Origin: Halorubrum salinum
GTDB lineage: Archaea; Halobacteriota; Halobacteria; Halobacteriales; Haloferacaceae
Length of the DNA: 64,000 nucleotides
Direction: 5' to 3'
Assembly (NCBI RefSeq): GCF_024494575.1
Contig: NZ_JANHDO010000001.1
Coordinates: forward strand, 434,001-498,000
Positions 43,400 through 51,990 of this stretch are shown here, piece after piece. How positions within the stretch are numbered: the stretch's first letter is position 1; the number at the start of each line of letters is the position of its first letter. The notes beneath the pieces are model-generated. The model was given only the letters and a program-made list of their open reading frames with translations, did no database searches and had not been told where the DNA came from. Both the position numbers and the translations under genes were made by a program.

Positions 43400-43501
43400 C
43401 TAACAGTCCTGTGGGATATAACTCCACCGCCACCGGGGTCCCTCGCGACGGCCGGCGTCCGCGACAGAACTGTTTTGTCGCGGTCGGTCGTGGTGACGCG
43501 T

Positions 43502-44437
43502 ATGTTCGAGGAGACGCCGCCGGGGCGGAAGCGGCTCCGACGGGCCTTCGTGACCGGGATCGCCGTGATCGTGCCGGCGGTGATCACCCTCGCCGTCTTG
43601 GGGTTCGTCTTCAACGCCATCTACGACTATCTCGACGCCTTCTCCTCCGCGGTCGTGCCGCTCTCCTCGCGAGTCTCGGTCCCGCTCTTCGGATCGATCT
43701 CCCGACAGCTCGTCGTCGAGGTCGCGACGCCGCTCGTGTTCGTCGCCTCGCTTCTCGTCCTCGGGATCGCCGTCGAATCGACTCGGTACGGCGAGCGGGC
43801 CGTCGAGTACACGCACTACGCGATCGAGCGGGTCCCCGGCGTCGGGTCGGTGTACCGCGGGTTCAGGCAGATGAGCGACGCGATGCTCGAATCCGACGAG
43901 GGGAACTTCCGCGAGGTGGTCTTAGTGGAGTTCCCGACAGAGGGGACGTACACGCTCGCGTTCGTCACGAGCGCCACGCCCGAAGCCGTCTCGGGGCCGA
44001 CCGGAAGCGACGAGATGCGGACGCTTTTCATGCCGATGGCCCCGAATCCGGTCATGGGCGGCCACGTCGTCTTCGTCCCCGAAGACCGGATCGTCGAGGT
44101 GGACCTGAGCGTCGAACAGGGACTGCGCGCCGTGGTGACGAGCGGCGTCGCGTTGGAGGGCGCGGCCGAGGACGTCGACGGCGTCTCGGCCGAGGGAATG
44201 CATGCGACCGACACGACGACCCACCTGCGGGACGGTCTCGACTCGGACTGGGAGATGGCGGCGGCAGCCGGCGACGCGGCCGAGTCGACGGAGGACGTCG
44301 ACCGCGGTTCGACGGGGGGAGTCGGTCGCGAGTCGACGGACGAGGACGCGGCGGGGCCGGGCGGTGACGACGCGACAGAACCGGATAGTGCCGACGCGAC
44401 CGGCCGAACGGACACGACCGAAGGCCCCGACCGATGA
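43502..44437 (+). CDS. DUF502 family membrane protein
   Basis: A 311-residue protein with two N-terminal helices (about 18-40 and 75-97), the second in a conserved region LLVLGIAVESTRYGERAVEY. The cytoplasmic/extracytoplasmic part VPGVGSVYRGFRQMSDAM and VVLVEFPTEGTYTLAFVT is the DUF502 core, about 200 residues as usual. A C-terminal acidic extension of about 80 residues (DDATEPDSADATGRT) is haloarchaeal. Function unknown. The stop overlaps the archease start (ATGA at 44434). Confidence 0.85.
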   Translation: MFEETPPGRKRLRRAFVTGIAVIVPAVITLAVLGFVFNAIYDYLDAFSSAVVPLSSRVSVPLFGSISRQLVVEVATPLVFVASLLVLGIAVESTRYGERAVEYTHYAIERVPGVGSVYRGFRQMSDAMLESDEGNFREVVLVEFPTEGTYTLAFVTSATPEAVSGPTGSDEMRTLFMPMAPNPVMGGHVVFVPEDRIVEVDLSVEQGLRAVVTSGVALEGAAEDVDGVSAEGMHATDTTTHLRDGLDSDWEMAAAAGDAAESTEDVDRGSTGGVGRESTDEDAAGPGGDDATEPDSADATGRTDTTEGPDR

Positions 44438-44898
44438 CGTACGCCCTGCGCGACCACACCGCGGACGTCGCCGTCGAGGCGACCGGTGACTCTCTCTCGG
44501 CGCTGTTCGCGTCCGTCGCCGACGGGCTCACGGCGGCGAGCTGTGAGTCGGTTCCGGAGACGGGCGACCGCTTCGACCTCACCGTCCGCGCCGAGAGTCC
44601 GGAGGCGCTGCTTTTCGACTACCTCGACCGGCTGATCTACGAGCGAGACGTGCGAGGCGTGTTACCGGCCGACCATCGGTGTTCGGTCTCCGGCCTCCGG
44701 GAGGACGCGACCGGCGACGGAACTGCCTCCGGGAGCCGCGGCGAGCGGGACGACGACGCGTGGACGGTCGACTGCTCTGCCCGCGGCGTCCCCCTCGAGG
44801 ACGTGACGGCTCGCGAGATCAAGGCGGTCACCTACTCCGAGATGACGCTCGAACGACGCGGCGACGAGTGGTACGCGTACGTCGTCTTCGACGTCTGA
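44434..44898 (+). CDS. Archease, RtcB activator
   Basis: A 154-residue protein that speeds RtcB turnover in tRNA splicing and RNA ligation by promoting guanylylation. The metal-binding Asp residues are in RDHTADVAVEA near the N-terminus and VVFDV at the C-terminus; EIKAVTYSEMTLERR is the conserved middle strand. A ~20-residue acidic insert (REDATGDGTASGSRGERDDD) is unusual. It overlaps the DUF502 gene by four bases, and rtcB itself is two genes downstream, so the functional link is supported by both family and position. Confidence 0.93.
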   Translation: MTYALRDHTADVAVEATGDSLSALFASVADGLTAASCESVPETGDRFDLTVRAESPEALLFDYLDRLIYERDVRGVLPADHRCSVSGLREDATGDGTASGSRGERDDDAWTVDCSARGVPLEDVTAREIKAVTYSEMTLERRGDEWYAYVVFDV

Positions 44899-45024
44899 CA
44901 GACCGTCTCACGCTACGGGCGGCCGCTCCGCTCGACACTCGTGGCGGCTCCGTCTCTCCGCGCCCGTCGTCGACCTATACTCTCCCGTTCGACCATTTAT
45001 CCACACGGAGCCCCTTGTCTCGGC

Positions 45025-46152
45025 ATGGCACGCACCCGTCTCGCCCGTCCGGCGACGGTCCTCGCCGCGGCGCTCGTCGGCGTCTCCCTCGTGCCCGGCG
45101 TCGCCTCTGCGCACGTGCGGTACGTCACCTCGACCGAACAGGTCGGGGAGGGGTTGGCGTTTCTGACCGCCGCGCTCGCAGACCCGGTGAACGTGGCGGC
45201 GCTCGCGGGCGGTGGTCTCGCGGCCGCGGCCGCCGTCGTCTCGTACCGCCGCGTCCGCGTCTTCGACCGCGACGTCGCGGCGTTCCGGACCGTGATGGCC
45301 GAGTACCGAGACCTCCTCCCGTGGCTGTTGCGCCTCGGGTTCGGACTCCCGCTCGTCGGCGCGGGCTTTGCCGGGTACTTTCTCAATCCCGTGGTCGACC
45401 CGCTGATCGGCGGCGGCGTCGACCGCCTGGCACAGATCCTGATCGGCTTCATGATCGTCTTCGGGTTCGGCACCCGCGTCGCCGCCGGCGTCGGACTCCT
45501 CGCGTACCTGATCGCGCTCCCCGTCGCGCCGCTTCTCGTCTACTCGCTGGAGTGGATACCCGGCTTCCTCGCGTTAGTGCTCGTCGGCAGCGGCCGCCCG
45601 AGCGCGGACCACGTGTTCGAGCGCGTGGCGTCGACGCCCGGGACGTTCTACAGCGAGGTCGACCCCGTTCGACGGGTCGTGGAGTGGGGAACCGACCGCC
45701 TCGATCCGCTCGAACGGTACGTCCCCACGGTCGTCCGCGTCGGGATGGGCGTCGGATTCATGTTCCTCGGTCTGTTCGAGAAACTGCTCGCGCCGGAGAT
45801 GGCCCGGGGCGTGGTCGAGCAGTACGGGCTCTCGACGGCGACGCCGATCCCCCCGGACCTGTGGGTCCTCGGTGCGGGGTTCGGCGAGATCGCCATCGGT
45901 GCCGCGATCGCCGTCGGCTTCTTCACCCGAGCGTCGGCGATGGCCGCGCTGTTCGTGTTCACGCTCACGCTTTTCGGCATCCCCGACGACCCGGTGTTGG
46001 CGCACATCGGGCTGTTCAGCCTCGCGTCCGCGCTGCTCATCACCGGCTCCGGACCGTACGCGCTCGACAATAGACTCTCGGACCCGCGGCGCGCGCCCGA
46101 CGATTCCGGGGCCGAGGGCGCAGCGCGGTCGGCGCGCGCCGCGGACGACTGA
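45025..46152 (+). CDS. DoxX family membrane protein
   Basis: A 375-residue membrane protein with an N-terminal signal-like helix (ARPATVLAAALVGVSLVPGVASA) and a DoxX domain in its C-terminal half: LGLFEKLLAPEMARGVVEQYGL and LWVLGAGFGEIAIGAAIAVGFFTRASAMAALFVFTLTLFGIPDD. Earlier helices extend the domain with an extra cluster around 85-200. DoxX proteins act in terminal oxidase or redox complexes; partner unclear. CCATTTATCC near 44995-45004 is the TATA element. It lies between archease and rtcB, possibly by chance. Confidence 0.85.
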   Translation: MARTRLARPATVLAAALVGVSLVPGVASAHVRYVTSTEQVGEGLAFLTAALADPVNVAALAGGGLAAAAAVVSYRRVRVFDRDVAAFRTVMAEYRDLLPWLLRLGFGLPLVGAGFAGYFLNPVVDPLIGGGVDRLAQILIGFMIVFGFGTRVAAGVGLLAYLIALPVAPLLVYSLEWIPGFLALVLVGSGRPSADHVFERVASTPGTFYSEVDPVRRVVEWGTDRLDPLERYVPTVVRVGMGVGFMFLGLFEKLLAPEMARGVVEQYGLSTATPIPPDLWVLGAGFGEIAIGAAIAVGFFTRASAMAALFVFTLTLFGIPDDPVLAHIGLFSLASALLITGSGPYALDNRLSDPRRAPDDSGAEGAARSARAADD

Positions 46153-46274
46153 ACCGGGGCTGTTCGGTGACCGCGTGGCGATCGTCCGCGGACGACCGTC
46201 CGCGCGACGGCCGACCGCGCGAGGGCCGCCCGCGGGACGTAACGCTATTCCCCCGTCCCGGCGAACGCCGGCGT

Positions 46275-47783
46275 ATGACTACCCGCGAGATCGACGGGAT
46301 CCGACTGGAGAAGGTGCGCGAGCACGTCTGGGAGATCCCGCGCGAGGGCGACATGAACGTTCCCGCCCGCGTCCTCGCCAGCGAAGCGCTCTTAGAGGAG
46401 ATCGGCGAGGACAACACCCTCGAACAGCTGAAAAACGCGACGCATCTCCCGGGGATGGCCGAGCCGGCGCTCTGTATGCCGGACGGCCACCAGGGATACG
46501 GGTTCCCCGTCGGCGGCGTCGGCGCTATCGACGCCCGGACCGGCTGTATCTCGCCCGGAGCGGTCGGCTACGACATCAACTGCGGCGTCCGGATGGTGCG
46601 GACGAACCTCACGTACGACGACCTCCGCGGCCGCGAGGAGGAACTCGTCGACGCCTTATTCGAGGCGGTTCCCTCCGGGCTCGGCGGCGGCGGCGTGATA
46701 GACGGCACCGCGGACGCCATCGACGGGGCCCTAGAGCGCGGCGTCGAGTGGGCGGTGGAGGAGGGGTACGGGATCGAAAGCGACCTGGCGCGCTGTGAGG
46801 ACGAGGGACGACGCCCCGACGCCCGCCCCGAGTACGTCACCCAGAAGGCGAAAGACCGCGGCCGCAACCAGCTCGGCTCGCTCGGCTCCGGCAACCACTT
46901 CCTCGAAGTACAGCGGGTCACCGACGTGTTCCGCGAGGGCGTCGCCGAGGCGTACGGGCTCGAAGAAGACGGGATCGTCGTCCTGATCCACTGCGGGAGC
47001 CGCGGGCTCGGCCACCAGACCTGCAACGACTACCTCCGCCGGATCGAAAAGGAGCACGCAGACCTCCTCGACGACCTCCCCGACAAGGAGCTCGCCGCCG
47101 CGCCCGCCGGCTCGGAGCTGGCAGAGGAGTACTACGGCGCGATGGGCGCGTGCATCAACTTCGCGTGGGTGAACCGCCAGCTCATCACCCATCAGGCCCG
47201 CGAGACGTTCGGCGAGGTGTTCGACGCCGACCCGATCGCCGACCTCGGAATGGAGCTGCTGTACGACGTGGCACACAACATCGCCAAAAAAGAGGTCCAC
47301 GAGGTCGGCGTCGACGCCGACGGGCGGCCCGCGGTCGGCGACGCGGCCGTCGACCGCGCGGAGCGCGAACTGTACGTCCACCGGAAGGGCGCGACGCGGG
47401 CGTTCCCCGCCGGCAACGAGGACGTGCCCGCGGCGTACCGCGACGTCGGCCAGCCCGTCATCATCCCCGGGAGCATGGGCGCGGGCTCGTACGTGCTCCG
47501 CGGCGGCGACCGGTCGATGTCGGTCTCGTTCGGGTCGACCGCCCACGGTGCCGGACGCCTGATGAGCCGGACGCAGGCGAAACAGGAGTTCTGGGGCGGC
47601 GACGTGCGCGACGACCTCGAAGCCGACCAGCAGATATACGTGAAAGCGCAGTCGGGAGCGACGATCGCAGAGGAGGCACCGGGCGTCTACAAGGACATCG
47701 ACGAGGTGATCCGCGTCAGCGACGACCTCGGGATCGGTGACAAGGTCGCGCGGACCTTCCCCGTCTGTAACATCAAGGGCTGA
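46275..47783 (+). CDS. rtcB: tRNA-splicing ligase RtcB
   Basis: A 502-residue GTP-dependent RNA ligase joining 2',3'-cyclic phosphate and 5'-OH ends in tRNA splicing and RNA repair. Metal ligands are in MPDGHQGYGFPVGGV, GYDINCGVRM (Cys), GSGNHFLEVQ and HCGSRGLGHQ; the guanylylated His is in STAHGAGR near residue 421. The protein ends VCNIKG, the family's normal C-terminus, and has no intein. ATG 46275 follows ACGCTATTCCC at about 46242-46252 by the leaderless distance. Archease is encoded 1.4 kb upstream on the same strand. Confidence 0.96.
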   Translation: MTTREIDGIRLEKVREHVWEIPREGDMNVPARVLASEALLEEIGEDNTLEQLKNATHLPGMAEPALCMPDGHQGYGFPVGGVGAIDARTGCISPGAVGYDINCGVRMVRTNLTYDDLRGREEELVDALFEAVPSGLGGGGVIDGTADAIDGALERGVEWAVEEGYGIESDLARCEDEGRRPDARPEYVTQKAKDRGRNQLGSLGSGNHFLEVQRVTDVFREGVAEAYGLEEDGIVVLIHCGSRGLGHQTCNDYLRRIEKEHADLLDDLPDKELAAAPAGSELAEEYYGAMGACINFAWVNRQLITHQARETFGEVFDADPIADLGMELLYDVAHNIAKKEVHEVGVDADGRPAVGDAAVDRAERELYVHRKGATRAFPAGNEDVPAAYRDVGQPVIIPGSMGAGSYVLRGGDRSMSVSFGSTAHGAGRLMSRTQAKQEFWGGDVRDDLEADQQIYVKAQSGATIAEEAPGVYKDIDEVIRVSDDLGIGDKVARTFPVCNIKG

Positions 47784-47818
47784 GTCAGGGATCGCTCGCC
47801 GACCGCACCCGTGCGGTG

Positions 47819-48130
47819 TCAGCGCTCGCGCTCGGCCGCCCGTCCCAGGTGTTCCTCGACCGCGTCGACCTTGCGGTCCGCGCTCTCGTCGCTCGTCCGT
47901 TTGTCGTCCACTTTCAACACCGTGGAGACGCGGTCACCGTCGACGGCGTCGTGCGCCGCCGCCGCGGCCGCGAACAGCGTGTCGGCGTCGTCGGCCTCGA
48001 TCACCGTCCCCATCGGGTTCGTCTCGTAGCTCACGTCGAACGCGTCGAGCGCGTCGACGGCCTTCGCGACCTCTTCGGCCATGCTCCCTTCTATCACCGG
48101 CGCGACGCTCAACAGCGCGATGACGGTCAT
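47819..48130 (-). CDS. MTH1187 family thiamine-binding protein (YkoF-like)
   Basis: A 103-residue protein with a ferredoxin-like fold of the DUF77/MTH1187 group. The sequence IALLSVAPVIEGSMAEEVAKAVDALD and ETNPMGTVIEADDADTLFAAAAAAHDAV is typical; related proteins bind thiamine or its precursors. The C-terminal DKRTSDESADRKVDAVEEHL helix is normal. It is convergent with rtcB, 35 bases apart. Its role may be thiamine handling, parallel to thiE/thiM elsewhere in the window. Confidence 0.88.
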   Translation of the reverse strand: MTVIALLSVAPVIEGSMAEEVAKAVDALDAFDVSYETNPMGTVIEADDADTLFAAAAAAHDAVDGDRVSTVLKVDDKRTSDESADRKVDAVEEHLGRAAERER

Positions 48131-48155
48131 ACGCGGCGCTCCGTGTCGCTCTTAC

Positions 48156-49088
48156 TTAAAACACGCCGCGGAGGAACGACAGCTGGTGGCCGATCGCGGG
48201 CTCGAAGTCGTCGCCGAGCACGGAGAAGTGGTCGGCGGGCATCGAGACGACGGTTCCGCGAGTGAGCGTATCGCCCGCGTCCGCGACCGTCTCGCGCTCG
48301 ACGATCGGGTCGTCGGTGCCGGCCACGAGGAGCGTCGGCGCGCGGATCTCCGAGAGCCGATCGACCGGCCGGTAGCTCGCCACGCGGAGCAGCGACCGCG
48401 CCGGCGTCTCGTTTCGCCACCGCGAGTCGCGGTCGACCAGATCGAGGTACCCCCGCTTCGTTCCCTGCTCCGTGATCGCCGCGAGGTCGGCGGCGTCGCC
48501 GACGATCGGGACCGTGCGTCCCCGCCCGAACCGGGACCCGACCAGGTCGCGGACCCCGGCGACGCCCGCGCGAAGCAGGTACCGCGCGCCGCGTCGGCGA
48601 GCGATCGCCCGACCGTCGAGCATCGGGACGAGGCCGATCACGGCGTCGACGTCGGTGCGGTCGGCGGCGAGCGTGAGGGCGTGTGCGGCCGACAGCGACG
48701 CGCCCCAGAGAATCAGCCCCCGGCCGACGGCGTCGACACGGCGCGCCCGATCGATCGCCGCCGCGTAGTCGGCGCGCTGTGCCGCGGGCGAGACCGCCTG
48801 TGAGTCCCCGTCGGACGCACCGAACTCGCGGTAATCGAAACACAGCGCGGCGTAGCCGGCGTCTGCGAACCGCTCTGCGACCGCGGGATAGCCGAAGCTC
48901 CGCTCCGCGCCCAGCCCCGGTGCCAACACGACGACGGGCGGGTCGTCCGGGTCGCCGGCGGGGAGATACAGCGTGCCCCGGCACGTCTCCCCGTCCACGT
49001 CGAAGGCGACCTCGCGGGTGGCGAACCGTTCTCGCGGCGGACGCTCGAGGCGTCGCTGCGCGCGGTTGATCGGGTTCCGTCGCGTCAC
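48156..49088 (-). CDS. Alpha/beta hydrolase
   Basis: A 310-residue serine hydrolase of the dienelactone-hydrolase-like group. The nucleophile elbow is LWGASLSAAHAL (G-x-S-x-S) near residue 120, the Asp/Glu region is VAGTDDPIV near 250, and the His is in MPADHFSVLGDD near 282. Oxyanion-hole HG is replaced by VLAPGLGAERS near 50. The substrate is unknown. It starts with GTG overlapping the upstream gene's stop (GTGA, 49085-49088), so the two are a translation unit. Confidence 0.87.
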   Translation of the reverse strand: MTRRNPINRAQRRLERPPRERFATREVAFDVDGETCRGTLYLPAGDPDDPPVVVLAPGLGAERSFGYPAVAERFADAGYAALCFDYREFGASDGDSQAVSPAAQRADYAAAIDRARRVDAVGRGLILWGASLSAAHALTLAADRTDVDAVIGLVPMLDGRAIARRRGARYLLRAGVAGVRDLVGSRFGRGRTVPIVGDAADLAAITEQGTKRGYLDLVDRDSRWRNETPARSLLRVASYRPVDRLSEIRAPTLLVAGTDDPIVERETVADAGDTLTRGTVVSMPADHFSVLGDDFEPAIGHQLSFLRGVF

Positions 49089-49483
49089 TGTCCGTCTCCC
49101 TGCCCGGCTTCTGCCGGTTCGTGTTCGCCGTCGCCGTCCGCGTGCGTCAACGTCTCCAGCACGCGCGTCGAGAACTCGGTCTCCGATATCTCGTACGCGA
49201 TGAGCGCGTCGAACCACTCCGCCTCGGCGCGCCACGTGCCGAGGACGTCTCCGGGCGAGCGGATCACGGTGCCGTCGACCGTGACGGGGTCCCACGCGTC
49301 GGCCTCCGCGCGATCGATGAGCGCGTTGAGCGCGCGACCGATCTCGCCGTGGTGAACCTCGCGGCCGGGGAACGCAGTCATGTACGTCAACTCCAGCGGG
49401 TCGTCCCCGTCGATGCGCTCGACGTTGATCCCGTAGCTCCGGAGCGCGGACTCCACGTCGTCCGTCCGGTCGTCGTCGGTCAT
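49085..49483 (-). CDS. Haloarchaeal protein of unknown function (DUF8159-like)
   Basis: A 132-residue acidic soluble protein, MTDDDRTDDVESALRSYGINVERID, followed by LELTYMTAFPGREVHHGEIGRALNALI. I recognise it as a type conserved in haloarchaea without known function. No motif, signal peptide or membrane helix is seen. GATTTATCC at about 49505-49513 on the minus strand is a TATA element about 26 bp upstream. It is co-translated with the hydrolase gene that follows. Confidence 0.7.
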   Translation of the reverse strand: MTDDDRTDDVESALRSYGINVERIDGDDPLELTYMTAFPGREVHHGEIGRALNALIDRAEADAWDPVTVDGTVIRSPGDVLGTWRAEAEWFDALIAYEISETEFSTRVLETLTHADGDGEHEPAEAGQGDGQ

Positions 49484-49576
49484 ACAGGACCGTCGGTCGG
49501 CCGGGATAAATCGGTACCGGCGTGTGATAGACGAGCGCAAAACGCTGATCGGCGTTCCGAAAGCCGCGGACGGGGA

Positions 49577-49594
49577 AGCCGCCGAGAGGCGGCT
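49577..49594. other. Hairpin in a 288-bp intergenic region with bidirectional TATA elements
   Basis: AGCCGCC-GAGA-GGCGGCT forms a perfect 7-bp stem with a GNRA-type loop on the plus strand. The region 49484-49771 separates divergent genes and has an extra TATA-like element readable in both directions (AAATATATAAAC, 49652-49663), 85-110 bases from either start codon. A minus-strand transcript from about 49631 would contain the hairpin and end in a T4 run near 49545. No ORF is present. It may be a small RNA or a regulatory site. Confidence 0.35.
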
Positions 49595-49771
49595 ATCGAT
49601 TCTGTCAGAGGCACACGATTTCCCGTGCGGCCGGCTAGCAGTAGCCTTCGAAAATATATAAACTCTCTGGCGAATTATCAGAATTTGATCGCCCGGCTCC
49701 GAGCCTCCCGTGTCGCCCGTTCGCCCCTCGTCGCGGTCACCATTTATCACCATCGCGGAACAGGGTCCGAT

Positions 49772-50866
49772 ATGCTCCGGAGGGCGACCACGGCGCTGGC
49801 ACGGTCGACGGACGTCACCGGCACCCTCGTCGTCGGCGGACTGTTGACCCTCTCGACGTGGATCGTCCTTCCGCTCTGGCTCGTCGCGACGCTCACCACC
49901 CCGCCGGCGGCCGTGGCCGGCCCGTTCGTGCTCACGCCGGCGCTCGTGGTCCGCGGCTACTTCGTCCGGATCCTCGCCGACGGGATCGAGAACGGCAACG
50001 CCGAGGGTGCCGCGTCGTTCGTCGCGTGGAACGACCTCTACCGCGACGGCGTCAGGTCGCTGCTCGTGAGCGCGGTCCTCCTCGCGCCGCTCGCCGTGCT
50101 GCTCGCGACGGCGGCCGTCGCGGCCGCAGCCTTGCGGTCCGCGTCCACCGACCTGCGACCGATCACCGTCGCGATCGAGGGCGCGCTCGGGCCGAGTGGA
50201 TCCACCGCGATCGCCGCCGCCGCGGTCGGACTCCTCGGCGTCCTCACCGCCGCGTACCTGCTCGCGTACGCGTACGTCAGGCCCGCCGCACTCGCCGCGT
50301 TCGCCGCCTCCGGCCGCCTCCGTGACGGCCTCCGACCGAGCCGGATCGTCCGCGTCGCCGGGTCGGGTCGGTACGCGGCGGCGTGGGTCGTCGCGACGGC
50401 GACGCTCGTCGCGGGATACGCGCTCGCCGGTCCGCTCGCGCTGATCGTGATCGGCAGCGTGGTCGTCTTCGCCGTCCGGGCGATCGCTCACGGCGTGTAC
50501 GGCCGCGGCGCGCGAGACGCGCTGTCGGGACACCCGGCCGGGCCCTCCGGTATCACACGCGTCGGTTCCGGTGACGACTCCCGCCCTCCTCCCGCAGTCG
50601 CTGCACGTGGCGCGCCTGCGTCCACCGGGACAAGCTACCGCTCGTCGCGGTCGCTCGGCGACGGCGGTTCGCGGTCGCGCCGAATCGAGGCCTCCCCGGC
50701 CGTCCAGTCCGGGCGGACCGTCCCGATCCGCCGTCGCGAGTCCGCCGACGGACCGGGCGATCCACGGGACGAGAGCGAGGGGGGCGACGGTCAGAGCGAG
50801 ACAGTCGACGCCGGCTTCGAGTGGGTCTCCGCGGACCGTCTGAGCGGTGGCAAAGACAAGAGTTGA
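49772..50866 (+). CDS. DUF4013 domain membrane protein
   Basis: A 364-residue protein with six to seven helices in residues 20-255 ([41 protein letters not shown] and others), the DUF4013 layout, followed by a 110-residue disordered cytoplasmic tail rich in Arg, Ser and Gly. The helices include [18 protein letters not shown], conserved in the family. Function unknown. CCATTTATCACC at about 49739-49750 is the TATA element with normal leaderless spacing. It precedes pelA by 25 bases. Confidence 0.8.
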   Translation: MLRRATTALARSTDVTGTLVVGGLLTLSTWIVLPLWLVATLTTPPAAVAGPFVLTPALVVRGYFVRILADGIENGNAEGAASFVAWNDLYRDGVRSLLVSAVLLAPLAVLLATAAVAAAALRSASTDLRPITVAIEGALGPSGSTAIAAAAVGLLGVLTAAYLLAYAYVRPAALAAFAASGRLRDGLRPSRIVRVAGSGRYAAAWVVATATLVAGYALAGPLALIVIGSVVVFAVRAIAHGVYGRGARDALSGHPAGPSGITRVGSGDDSRPPPAVAARGAPASTGTSYRSSRSLGDGGSRSRRIEASPAVQSGRTVPIRRRESADGPGDPRDESEGGDGQSETVDAGFEWVSADRLSGGKDKS

Positions 50867-50891
50867 TACGAGCCCGGGCGAACGGGCGGGC

Positions 50892-51959
50892 ATGCGAATC
50901 TCCGATCGGGGCTACGGCGAGGAGGGGCGCGAGCGGCTCACCCTCGTCCCCGAGAACGTCGACGACCTCTGGCATCTGGCACACGTCCTAGAGCCCGGCG
51001 ACCACGTCGAGGGCGACACCACCCGCCGGATCCAGCGGAACGACGACCAGATGCGCGACACCGGCGGACAGCGCGAGCACATCTTCGTCACGCTCGAGGT
51101 CGAAGACGTCGAGTTCGCTCGGTTCGCCAACCGGCTTCGGGTCTCGGGCGTCATCGTCGCCTGCTCGCGCGAGGACCAGCTCAACGCCCACCACACGCTC
51201 AACGTCGAGGAACACGACGAGATCACGGTGGAGAAACACTTCAAGCCGGACCAGACCGAGCGGCTGGAGGAGGCGACGGAGGCCGCGGAGAACCCGGACG
51301 TGGCCATCGCGACCGTCGAGGAGGGGGCCGCGTACGTCCACACCGTCCAGCAGTACGGCACCGAGGAGTACGCCTCGTTCACCAAACCCACCGGGAAAGG
51401 CGACTACTCCCGCCCGCGAGAGGAGCTGTTCGCCGACCTCGCTGACGCGCTCGCCCACCTCGACGCGGACGCCGTGATCCTCGCCGGCCCGGGGTTCACG
51501 AAGACGGACGCGCTCGACTACATCGAGGAGGAGTACCGGGATCTGACGGACCGGATCACCACGGTCGACACCTCCGCCGCGGGCGACCGCGGCGTCCACG
51601 AGGTGCTCAAACGCGGCGCCGTCGACGAGGTGCAAAAGGAGACGCGGATATCCAAGGAGGCGAGCCTCATCGACGACCTCACCGCCGAGATAGCCCAAGG
51701 CGCGAAGGCGACCTACGGCCCCGAGGACGTGGCCGAGGCCGCCGACTTCGGCGCGGTCGAGACGCTGCTCGTCGTCGACGACCGTCTCCGGACCGAACGA
51801 CAGGGCGACGGGGACTGGGACATCGACGTCAACGACGTCATCGAGTCGGTCGAACAGCAGGGCGGCGACGTGGTCGTCTTCTCCTCTGAGTTCGCGCCCG
51901 GCGAACAGCTCGCGAACCTCGGCGGAATCGCTGCGATCCTGCGGTACCGGCTCCAGTAG
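50892..51959 (+). CDS. pelA: mRNA surveillance protein pelota (Dom34)
   Basis: A 355-residue paralogue of release factor aRF1 that rescues stalled ribosomes with aABCE1. It lacks the GGQ motif, as expected. The N-terminal domain ([46 protein letters not shown]) is the Sm-like part; the central domain starts [17 protein letters not shown], and the C-terminal L7Ae-like domain ends RYRLQ. ATG 50892 follows GTTGATACG at about 50862-50870. It is convergent with dnaG. Confidence 0.95.
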   Translation: MRISDRGYGEEGRERLTLVPENVDDLWHLAHVLEPGDHVEGDTTRRIQRNDDQMRDTGGQREHIFVTLEVEDVEFARFANRLRVSGVIVACSREDQLNAHHTLNVEEHDEITVEKHFKPDQTERLEEATEAAENPDVAIATVEEGAAYVHTVQQYGTEEYASFTKPTGKGDYSRPREELFADLADALAHLDADAVILAGPGFTKTDALDYIEEEYRDLTDRITTVDTSAAGDRGVHEVLKRGAVDEVQKETRISKEASLIDDLTAEIAQGAKATYGPEDVAEAADFGAVETLLVVDDRLRTERQGDGDWDIDVNDVIESVEQQGGDVVVFSSEFAPGEQLANLGGIAAILRYRLQ

Positions 51960-51990
51960 CACGCCGAGACGTCGTCGCGTCGAACTGACC

